From: Caprimulgus europaeus
Lineage: Eukaryota > Chordata > Aves > Caprimulgiformes > Caprimulgidae
Length of the DNA: 64,000 bases
Direction: 5' to 3'
Assembly (NCBI GenBank): GCA_907165065.1
Contig: OU015543.1
Coordinates: 9,489,501 to 9,553,500 of the forward strand
The notes below the pieces were generated by a model. It was not told the DNA's origin. It saw only the letters and a program-made list of their open reading frames with translations, and searched no databases. This document shows positions 14,101 through 26,100 of this stretch, piece after piece (position 1 is the first letter of the stretch; each line of letters begins with the position of its first letter). The position numbers and the translations under genes were made by a program.

Positions 14101-17100
14101 CTTTGCTGCTGTCTGTGGCTTCATCTACAGTGCAAAACTAGCCTTGTTGCATGTGGTTGTGGTCCCTGGTTATAGTCCAAAGAATGGAACTGTTGGAAAT
14201 CCTTGGGTTTTTTAATGCAGCTGTTGATACTTGGCTTGTACCTGCGTTAAAACTTTCAGATTTCCAACTGGAAAGCAAAAGAGACAGTATTACACGTAGC
14301 TCAGGTATGCTTAGTTGTTGTGACTGCCATAGCACCTTCCCAGGTTTCACACTGCTACTCAGAGTGCAGATAGGATCTGCTGTAGCCTAAGGAAAACAAA
14401 GAAAGTTTTGGTCAGGTTTGGAAACTTGATCACTTGCATCTAAGGCTTCCAAAAGAACAAATGTCACTAGAGCTGTAGGTTGGTTTTTAGAAGACTACAC
14501 TCCAGTACAAAGTAATGACAATAAAACCATAATTGTGGGGCTATGTAAATCCAGTACCTACTGGAGCTTTTTCCTGGTTTTTAATTACTGTTTACTGGAA
14601 GCTTGTGTGCTTGTGTTGACTGTCAGTATAATCAATGCACAAACAGTGACATGAATGAGCTCTTCTGTGGGATGCCTCTCCTCTTCAAGTTGTCGCTACT
14701 GGCTGTTACTTTCCTGACACTTGTTCCTTCTATTAGATTCTTTGTAGGAACAGCAGTCTCGGAAGCCCATCTAATATATGTGGGTCTCCTCCTGGTGCCA
14801 TTGGAAAGCCCCACAGCTTGGAGACAATTGGTTTTCCTCCAGACTCAGTAACAGCAGCCGGCAGCTACAAGAAAGCACCGGGGTTTGAGCGAGAAGATCA
14901 GGTGGGGGCCGAGTATTTGAAGAGTTTCAAATGCCAGGTTAGTAGGGAATATTGGCTGGAAGAGTTTGGGGGGGTTGAGGAAGAATGAGCAATCACCCAG
15001 TCTGGCTTGAATGTATTTTTATTTTTCAAGGAACAAAAATGAGTAAGCACTATTCTCATTAGCAGTTTTTAGATCTCTATTGTTGCTTTCAGTTTCCCTT
15101 CCAATCTCTTCCATCTTACATCTGTTCTTGTCTGCCTAGCTGCCATCACACACTCAGTGTGTAGAAGTCAAGCTGCTGCTTGTTTTCCTAATCCCTCACA
15201 ACTTCTGTCCTGTGTTAACCCTGAGTAGCTTCCCACATATCACTTCTTCCTTTCTTCTTTTTCCATATTTAGGTCCTTGCCAAGAGTTGCTGTTTCTTTT
15301 GCTGTATTGTCTCATGGAAACTCATCCTTCCTTCTCTGTTCTCACTCCAAACTCTTACCTTGGTCTCCGTGACTTGGTTTGTCTTCTGTTTTCAGCATTC
15401 ATTTCTCAGGTGTATTAAAAATGTCATGTTGGTTGTCTCTTGCTTCTCTGGCTGTATCATTCTGATCCTTGACTCTCTCCTGTGGCTTCTGTATTAGATT
15501 TGAATTCCACATTCTCATTTGAAGAACCCTCTGCTATCTTACCCAACCCACATCTCCAATGACATTCCCTCTTACCCCTTTTGGATATCGCAGTCTTGCC
15601 TTGCTGCTTCTTCAGTCTTCTCCTCCTTGGTGTCATGCCTTATTCAGACTGCTCCCTAAGCCTGGAACGGGCTCTTCCATCTCTTCTGCCACACATGAGC
15701 TTTTCCACAGTCAACTTCTTATTGTGAATTTCCTTTCTCAATGTTACAATTAATAGTTTCTCTGCACCATCCCTTCCAAGTCAGCTGAGTCCAACCCAGA
15801 GCTTGGATCTCAGTTTTTATTCCTCACTGGGTTTGTAAATGTAATAGAACAACATCTCGATTTAAGGGAAGCTACTTTTATGAAGAGGTGCCTGCAAAAA
15901 TATTTCCTACAAGATCTTTTTAAAAAATACATATATAAAAAGGAATAAAAATACCTTGTCTGTGTTGTGTGAAAACACAGATGACAGGAAATGCTGCTTT
16001 CAAGCTGGCTACATTGAAACTCTTGTCTGTGTAATTAAAAGTAGCCTTAATAAGCCTATACAGCTGCATTAGTATTGCACTGCTGTGAGAAAACAGTGGA
16101 AATACCCTGTCCCGACGAGATCTTGCATGAAGTAGTTGGATTTAGAAGCAGACTCTGTGGGTTTTGTTTCATTTATTTTTACAACTTTGGGAAAATATGA
16201 CCAAACTTTGCAGCAGGACCAGTCTTGAACACTGTTTAGTCTAATTAAAATGATTTAGTGGCAAATACAGATTCAGCCATGTGCATATACGCATTTTTTA
16301 TAAATGCTTCCATTGTCTTGCTTAACGTGGATGTGGCTTAGGAAATTGCAAATTGATGCAACATGTCTTTAGGGGTAAAGAGCAGACCATGCTGCGATCC
16401 TGGCACTCCTTGCAGCCACAGCAGCTTGTAGCAGTTGTTTAGAAACAAAAGAAGAAACATATGCTCATTCCCTATTGCCTCTGCTGCAAAGGAGGAGTGA
16501 ACCCAAAGCCCAGGGACTGAGAGAACCCCTGTTTCCTGCCAGCAGAGGCAGGGTGCCAGGGAGGCCCTGCTTTGGAGAAAGTGGGCAGCAAGCCTAAGCC
16601 AAGGAGAAAGGGGATGGAGCATGAATAGGACTTTTAAAAGGAGGGCCAGGTGATGAGCATTTATGTCTGAAGTCCAGGCTGTGCTACAAAGATACTGTAT
16701 TCAGGTAGCTTCTTACTCATGTGGCTTTAATTAAGCAAAAACCTGTGTTAAATGACTGGAATAAATAGCTATTAAGATATAGATGGAAGTAATCACAGTT
16801 GCCTTATGCTAGGCTTCTACAGACAAAATTAGGTGTCTCATAAGTGTCCTGATTTAATTTTCTTTTAATCTATAATTACTTTCCTTTTAAAATCCTCTGT
16901 AATTGCCTTTGGCTGCAGTGGGCACCAGAGATTCTCATACACCCTGTGCATTAGACCAGTAATTAGGCATGTAGCTTCATTCACTTGTATTTGAAAACTT
17001 CAGAGCCACTCTGGCTCAGCTCTGCAATAGGTTTGTCATTTTTCCTCTGTAGAATTAGTACAAATGGTTTCTATCTTATTAGAATGAAAAATACACCTTC

Positions 17101-20100
17101 TGTGTTTAAGAAGTTCCACATAGTTTGTGGTAAGGCTGAGCCAGCAGTTAAAGCTAAAAATACTTTTCCTGAGTCCCAGAAGATTTAGAAAGCTGGAAAA
17201 ATGCTGGCTGCACTGGAAGGACTGGAGTGCCACAAGCAGGAGGTGTTCCTAAGTCCTGACACACAGTACAGTAGGTCTGTTCCATGCTGGTCAGAAAACA
17301 TTTGGTTTCACTCGTAATTTATGTCCTCTGTTTTCTTCCCTGACCACAACAGAGTGAGCTGGAGAATTTCAGCCTGCCCTTTGAATTTCTCTCATGATGT
17401 ATATACCCTTTTGAATGCTACTCAGAGTTAAAGGAGACTGGTGACAATTGGTTTGCTCTGTTTTTCATTCTTGTGATTCAAGGCAGTGGGAATTGGGACT
17501 AGCTTAGAAATTTGTTCATTTTTTCTCCTCCTTAAAGGGAAAAAAAACCCCCCAAAACCCACTGCACCAGAGCCAGCTAGCTGCATTGGCAGGAAGCCTC
17601 TCAGTGGGGGGAGAGGGGGGGCATGGCTGTGTATGTGCCTTCACTTCAGCTGCTGACGTCTGTTGATAGCACATTTTGTGTTCAGATGAGTGTCAAACAG
17701 GGTAGGGATGTGTTGGATAATCTAGCAGGCGTGTTATCACACACACACAGATGCACTGACGTTAGGCATCCATTGCACACAAAGGAAAACAAGCCTGTGA
17801 TGGGTTCAGCAGTAGTTTTACTGCACGTAAACACCCTGTGTGTGATTCAGGGAAGCGTGAGAGAGTGGTACCCACTGCAGAAGGATCTTTGTGTCTGCAT
17901 CTCAGCTGCCTGTTTGCCAGGCTTTGACCTCCCCATCTGCCTGTAGGCATACAGCTGAGCAGAGAAAATGATTTAATTAAGTAAAAACCAAGGGATGAGT
18001 TCTTCTGCTGCTCTTTTTGCCTGTCTGGCTATGTCATCCCTCTCCAGCAGTCATTTCTCTTTTTCACAAAACTGTTTTAAGTCAAGGCCTGTCACTTCAG
18101 GTCAGCGTGGCATCTCATGTGCTGCTGTTGTACATCACGGCTGAATCTCCCCTGCAGAGATGGTGACTGACTGTGTTTGTGATAAAAACAATCAAGCAGA
18201 ATCTGTGCCTGCAATATGTCTCTGATTCAGACTGGGGAGGGGCTGGAGGGAGAACAAACACACAGCCCTGAATCTCGGTGCTGTTTTGCTCCCTCTCTGT
18301 TACCCAGAGGGTGTGATTGATCTCCCTGTGCCTTACACACGTGGCAGTGCCTGCAGAACAGACCGTGACACGCTGACAAGCTCATGAAGCCACTTCCTTC
18401 CCAACTCTGGTTCTTGTAGCTCAGAACTGACTGATGTTGTGAGGCAAGAGGGTTGATCTCCATTAAGGATATAGTGCTGGAAGGTCCTTAAGCTAAATTT
18501 TTAAGGCTCAGCAGTGGAATTCTAAATGCATGTTGGCATTCATGCAGTTTTGCAATTCTAAACAGCTTTGACCTCGGTTGTTTTATAGCTTTGAGCTCTC
18601 TGTGTGAACAGATGGGGGAAGGATTTTAAAAAACAAAAAAAAACAAAACAAAAAAAAAAAACAAAAACAAACAAAAAAACCAAAAAACCCCACAATTTTG
18701 ATGATGTTGCTGTTAAAATTGGTTAGTTATCACTACATTTACTTTACAATCCTAGCTGGGAGCTGTAAAAGTTTGAGGGAGAACATAATCTATATAATTT
18801 ATTTTCTCAAAGCTGAAAAATGTTTACATCATTTAAAAATACAGTAGGCCACCCACCGTTTCTGGTTCATTTTTCAGACACTAGTAGGGCTGATGAGTAT
18901 TAATAGCAAGACAAAATAATTCTTAAGATGTGCTTTGTACTAGCAGAGGACTTAACAGCAGCATTGAAGGCAAATGCAATTGTGACAAGTCTTTGCATAA
19001 CTCTTGGGGTGACGGCTTGGTATATAGAAGGCAAGTTACTGGGGTGTTCTCAGTTTGCTATGCTTTTCCACTCTCTGAATTCCCTAGCACCCAGAGCAGG
19101 CTGTAAGAGAGGAGGGCAATGTGTTTCCCATGGCCTCTCCAAAGCCAGCAGTCAGCCACTTTAAATTTTGCTGCTAATCCCTTTACTTATCTTTTGTTCT
19201 GTTTCTTTACTGCAGCAAGCAAAAATGAAGTCCCACTCATTGGAACACAGGAGCCAGGAGCAACCTTTGTTACAGCCCAAACAGGTACAGTACTGCTAGC
19301 CAGGCTCTGAGCCTAGCTCAGTGCTCACACCACCACAGACAAGGACATGGGATATCTCTGTGGATCCAGACAACTCTGCAGGGAGTAAATGACATTCCAG
19401 ACACCATTAGGGATGCTCAGCATGAGGGATTACTTTATGAAGATGGGATGATTTGCTGGAGGGGTTATTTGTGAGTGGCTAGACCTGTGTGAGTTCAGGA
19501 TAGATTCATACACCCAGATTGTGATGGAGAGAGTCTCCAAATTACATAAAATTGAACAGGAATGGATCTCTGGAGTCATCTAAGTTCAAGGATTCAGCAA
19601 AGAGAATTTAATATCAGGTTCTAAGTTGTGTGCTGAACTAAGTCTGATTGAGTGATTGTGTGACCCATCCCTATGATTGCGTGCAACCTATGGGTCACAG
19701 GAGTTAATTCTGGGGCAGCCTGAAGGATGTTTGTCATACTGGGATGGGGGATATAATGGAGAACAGTCAGCAGAAATTAAAGAAAAGCTGTTAATCTTTC
19801 CCCCACCCCCAGCCCAGCAGTAGCACCAGCCATCTGTCAGGTTGGAAGCAGGCAGGAACAGGTTTGCTGTTGATCTTTGGCTCATTCCTGCATGTTTCTG
19901 AAAGGATTCTTCTATAAAGATGTTTTATTTCCTACCTCTTTCCCTTTTAAAACTCTTGTTTCAGGACATACTGGGTATTCTCCCAGTGGGGAGCCCACTG
20001 ACATCCAGCATCTCCTCTAGTATCACCTCCAGTCTGGCTGCAACACCACCAAGCCCCGCCGGCACCAGCAGCATACCAGGCATGAATGCCAATGCCCTTC

Positions 20101-23100
20101 CTTTCTACCCAACCAGTGACACCGTTGAGTCTGTCATAGGTAACTTGGCCTTTTTTACTTAAGCTAATAGAGCTTCCTCAAACATGGATCACCAGGTATG
20201 AGAATGGGAATAGCATGGCTGTTCCAGTGAACTCCAGGGTTGTTTTGGTTTTTTTGTCTCTGTCAGTGTTGGCAGATTCCTGAGGCTGTAAGCTTTTTTT
20301 CTGTGACTGTGACACATCTGATGTTTTCTGCAGGTCATTGTGGATGAAATTCACCCACGGAACCAACAGGAGGCCTCTGAGCCACTTACTCAGAATGTCA
20401 GGTGGTGCAAAGGGCCTTAGCTTTAGGTTTGTCAAAGTGACAAAGAGGTCTTGGAATAGGCAGGAGATCACAGGGGTATTTTCCACAGTTACAACCCCTT
20501 ACATTCTAAATGACAGCTTTATAGCAAGGGCTGCTACCAGGCAGATTGTAAGGACTTGCCCTTCATAGAGTGTAGGACAGGTAGGACAGAGCCTATAAGA
20601 AAAAGAACAGGAGGATCAGAGAATGGAGTAGGCATAGGTTTTTTTGGTCACCTGTTTTTTCTTTTTTTGTTTTTTTCTTTTTTTTTTTTCTTTTTTAATA
20701 TCTAATGTTTCTCAGGTGATCTCACTAATTTGTTAAAAATAATAATAGAAATGAGTGGGCATGTGTGGGATGGAATAATATTGATCTCAATTAGTGATGA
20801 GGCATGTTCAAATAGATATTACATTTGCAGGCATTCAGAAGCATTTCTTTATTTTACCCTATCTTTGAACCTCAGAGATGTTTTTCAAGTGTTCCCTTTT
20901 ACCAGTATTTCTTTTCTGAGTGGCTCTTCAGCCAATTAGGGACAAAGCACAAGCCAGACCCAGACATGTCCTAAGCCAGTGTTACTGCATATTAGGGACA
21001 GACTTGAAAGAGTGGTTTGGGGAAGACTTATGGGAACTGCTTTTATTCCATCAAAATTTTGTTTATATATAACATTTGGGAATACTTTGAGAAATTGGAT
21101 CAGGCAAAAGAACCTGAACTGAAAAGCTGCCCATGATGCTTCTGCCAAACCATTTGAGAACAGCGTTGCACAGGGCGGAGAGTAGGGCCGTGCAGACTGA
21201 CAAATAGAGAGCAAAGGCTCCTCTGCATGTAGGCTCTTTGGGCCATCCTATCTCTTGAAGTTGTTGGTCCTTTATAACATAATTGGTACCTCTGTGTCTG
21301 GCAGAGTCTGCCTTGGATGACCTGGACCTGAATGAATTCGGAGTGGCTGCCCTGGAGAAGACATTTGACAGCAGCACAGTGCCCCACACGAGTGGCATCA
21401 TGATAGGTACATGAAAGCAACAGAGCTTTCTTTATCTTCTGCCAAGCAGTGTTGCCCAGTCACCTCAGTGGAGCCAGCTCAACAAAGCTCTAAAACCAGT
21501 CCCAAAAATAACATTGGTTAAAACAGCAATTATAACAAACTCTGGCAACCGCTGAGCATCTTTGAAGTGAAAGCTTGTCCTTGACTTACAGAGCTGAGTT
21601 CTTGCCATTGGGCCCAGGAGTCTTGGGGATGTTTCTTGAGACTGAATGGGACTTGCTTGACTTTTTTTTTTTTTCTTTTTTTTTCTTTTTCTTTTTTTTA
21701 AAGTGTGTAAATAAACTGTAGAAGGCATCTGATACCTTTAAAAACAGGCATGTTTTTAAAAATTATTTGCATCTTAAGCAGAAAAGTCCCTGGCAGTAAC
21801 AGGAAACTCACTGACCTGATAATGCAATCCATCTGTCACAGAGTGTCATCATGGTCTGCTGATCTGATTCCTGTAATGTCTGTCTCATTTTAATATGTGG
21901 AGGTAGGCTAAGGCCTCTTCTGCCTGTCTCTAATGAGTGTACAGGGGGAAAACAAAAAAGTCTCATAACTTTTTTGGAAGTGGTTGTAGTTTCTGGCTAC
22001 CCTTGCTGTGTAAGGCAGGTTTTGAATGAGGGCTAACTTTGATTATCTGAAGGTTTCCAAGAGAACTACACTGCTTGGAGCTGTATTGAGGTAGGAAGGA
22101 ACTCATGGAAGGAACCCTAAAGAATATCACTTCCACTTCCCTGCCAAAGATAAGAGCCTGGCCAGAGAGTTTGCTGTGCACATCTGCTGATAGCCGTGCT
22201 TCTGCTGCTACCCATCTGCAGTGACTTAGAGATGCTCCATACTGCTTTTCTCTCTGTTCACATCAGGTCTGGGTGTTTCCTGGTGATCTTCTAATAAGGG
22301 AGATCAGTGGGGAGCAGGGCTGAGATCCCCCTCAATCTGTGTGTGACAGGCAGAATGACCTCTCATGTAACAGAAGTGTGATGTTTTTGGAGGATGGGCT
22401 TTTGTTTATTTGGTAGATCCAGGAACTTAAGTATACCTAAAATGACTAAAGCTAGTCACTGATTTTTAGTGGTTAAGATCATGACCTGACCCAGCATGAT
22501 AGTCTTCTCACTACAGGTTCTTTGGAAAGATTGAAGTCAGAGGCATGTGTTTTAAAAGTGAATTTTTCAGTACGAAGTATTTCACCAGATACCAAATTCA
22601 TCTTCTCCAGACTGATAGGGGCTGAACTCTGCTCAGAAAGCCTTTTGTTGCTTTGGCCAATGAAAGAGTAGTCCATTGAACTCTGGAGGGTCTCAACCTA
22701 TGTGGTTCATGGGATGGCAGCTTCAGTGCCCCTCTTAAATGCTGAGAGGGGAATGAAACATGATGAGAAGCAGAGGGAATCTCGAGGGGCTTAGGGAGGA
22801 GAAAGGGAATGTAATGCCTTCTGCTCTGAACTCCTGCACTGTGCCCATACTTCATGGTCATACATAGCCATCCTCTCTGTGTGTTCTTTGTCCAGGTGGG
22901 AGTTTGCTGCAAAGTTCTGCTCCTGTAAATATCCCCGGGTCCCTTGGAAGCTCTGCCTCCTTTCACTCTGCCTCTCCTTCTCCACCGGTCAGCCTCTCAT
23001 CGCATTTCCTTCATCAGCCCCAGGGACACTTAAGCCAATCAGAAAACACATTCCTGGGGACATCAGCTTCTCATGGATCATTAGGTAAATGCACAGTGTG

Positions 23101-26100
23101 TGTGTCCCATGTACATGCCTGTCTGTGCCATGTAAGTATTTTCTTTTAAGTTAGCTTTAATTTGAATGTGTTATTTCACTGCTGCCATTTGTATCTCTTC
23201 TTCCCATGAGAACAGCAACAGTACTAGAAGCTGCTTTACCAAAAATCAGCTGATACCTAGTGAACAAGGGAGCAATTCCCTCTGCTTCCCATGTGTATAA
23301 GCTGAGAAAAAGGGACAGATAGGTTAAGTGACTTGCTCTGATGATGCCCTTCAGGGAAAAGATCTGTGCCTTTTCCTGCCAGCAATGCTGTGCTGAGACT
23401 TCCTTGTACATAAAACTCAGAGCTGAGTCCTCAGCTTTGCTTGGTTCACATGGGAATTGCAGTTTACCCTTGGGACTGCTTGGAGATCAGATTGGCTTCT
23501 AGGAGCTCTAGAGCAGACTTGGGTCATTGTACTTTTTTCTTCTATTTGGCACTCTGTGGGCAGTTTTGCAGTATGAACTTTGCAAAAAGCTACAGTGTTC
23601 CAGCATTGTCCCCTTTGCTCCTTTTTTGTCTTTTTCTGTATGAGGGACCATGAAGGGAAGAGAAATTGCTTTGGAGTATCAGGCAGAACTGAGAACTGAG
23701 GGGCCAAATCTATTTTATTATCAAGATGCAGGGTTACCTTGAGAAATAAAGCTGTTAGATGGGATCAAGGCTGCGGTGACATTGGCGCTGCTCATTTCTG
23801 TTAAAAACAGTAAATATTAGTTCTCCCTATTGGTACTAGACGTAAATGCTTCTTCAAATTTAAGGTACACTTTAATCTTTAATATTCAGCTTAACCTAAT
23901 AAAATGATTACATGCTTTTGTAATCTGTTTCTGCATGCACTTCTGTAACTCATCCCTTGTTTGCATAGGCCAACGCCACGCTTCCATGCCTTGCAATTGC
24001 TGTTTGTTTGACTTTAACAGCTTCTACAACTACTGTAGTAAGAAAAGAGACATCATCTGCTATTAATTAGCATTGAGGCTGGCTGTTCATCCCAGTTTTA
24101 GTTAGAAAAGGAAAACTTGCTGATAAGGCCTGCTTTTAATTTCAGAAGAAACAAGTTAAGCAATTGTATTTATCTTGACTATGCAGTTATACAAATAATA
24201 AAAAAAAACAAAAAAGAAATGTAGGAAATTCACAAATGCATTTAAACACTTGGTTTTTAAGAAAAAGTTAAATGTTTTCCTGCAATACAACAAACCCATT
24301 TCTGCTGAGGTTTTGATAAGATATTTAAATAGTAACCTAGCACTTGGAATAGATAGATTCCAGATTCCCATGTGCCTTGCTGAATGGGCATGAGTTAGTG
24401 TGTAATGTGTGTAGCTATTACTTAACTGTATTGCAATTAAGTTAAAAATACCTAGTCCTAGGCTAGTTCCCCCTGTGCTAGATGCAAAATGTGCAGAGAA
24501 GGCCTTCCTGACCAAAGGGGCTTGGTACTTCAAATGTGAAATGAGAACAGCAGGTGAAGAGAGGGAGTAAAAAGAAATGATGAGATAAGCTTGGTCAGCA
24601 TGATGGCAGAATTTGTGGTTTGCCAGCATCCTGTTTAGTGCTAGATTCCCTTTCAAGAAAACTGGAGCTTTAAAAACAAAATGTGAATTCAGGTTCCCTT
24701 AGAACTTCTTTCTTTCAACTGAGTGTGCTTCTGACCAGCTGAAATAGGGTAAGTGGCCTAAGCCAGTGAAGAGCCTGTGTTGCTCTGCTAAGTGACTTGT
24801 TCATGCACCCAAGCCCTTAGTAAAGACAAGCTGTTATTTTTCAGCTGGTGGGTTTGTTTGTTTATTTTGGGTTTTTGTTGTTGTTTTGTGGGGGTTTTTT
24901 TTAACCATTTGTGTCTTGGCTGGCACTGAATGAGAAGTGAGTATTGTTGGGTTAGCCCTCACTGGGAGGCCATTGACCCCAGGGCCTCCTTGCAGACACA
25001 ATTCAGCTGCTAAGATCAGAATTGTCAAATGCAACTAGATGTAGGAATGTCCACACCCAGTAGTGAGCCCACTAAATTAAAATGATTGCTACATCAAACT
25101 GGTGCATGTCTGTGAGCATGAGAGTCCACATCCCTCAGTAGCTCTGTCTTGATATGAGTTTTTCCTGCTAATTCTCCCCTGAGTGCAAAGTATGGATGCT
25201 TATTTTAAATAAAAATATTTCTGTTATTGAAAGACTACAAACCTTGGAGTCTGTGGAAAATAGCCAGTTTTGTTTACAACTGGTTTTCTGCTGCTTTGTT
25301 TTCTAAGCCTTGAATTTCTTCCTGAAAAGAGAAATTATTTGAACAAGCTAAAATAGGGAAGTGGTTAGTTAGTCTTCTCCAGTGCCAATCACTAACTTTG
25401 TGCTAGAGCTCTGCAGGGGCTGAAGCTGATGTATGTACTGTCACCTCCACTCCTTTATAAACAGGGTTTTCCAGTGAGTGCTGTTTCTTGCATATGCAAA
25501 CAGTAATGACCTTGACACATTTTAGTCTCACTGTTTGGGAAGTGAGGGTGCTTTTCTAAACACCAAGCTGAGGAGACAGAAGACAAAGTTTTCTTAGGGT
25601 ACAGTGTGAGAAGTAGCAGCACCTGGGTTGGCTCTGTGAACCAGTCTGTTCACCAACGCTGATGGCTGTAGGAAGGTAGTAAAGCAGTTTGGAGGGTCTC
25701 ATGTGAGAAGGGGGATTCAAGCTGGTAGTCAGCTCTGCTCTAAAATTGATGCTTCTAAAGACAGCCTGGTCCAAAAGTTGCCTCCACTCAGCTTCTTGGG
25801 TCCTCCCTGTATCATTAAAGATGAGACCTAATGATGTGAAACTTATAAAGTCCCTGTGTGATGGACTCCTGGGTCCTGGGGATGAAAGTAATTCTTGAGA
25901 TGATCTCCTCTTTCCTTTTGAATGCTGGATTTCACAGGGGTAGGGAGGAAATGGGGAAATTGCCAGCACCTGTGACATAACCCTCTCTATTTCCCTGTGA
26001 AACAGGTTTAAATGGGATGAACAGCAGCATATGGGAACACTTTGCTTCGGGGAGTTTTTCGCCCAGTACCTCACCTGCATTTCTGTCAGGTCCAGGTGCT

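Noticed and set aside
24156-24656. 166-codon minus-strand open frame in UNK intron 13
   Set aside because: A+T-rich, ends in a Phe/Tyr-rich homopolymer translation, no recognisable domain.
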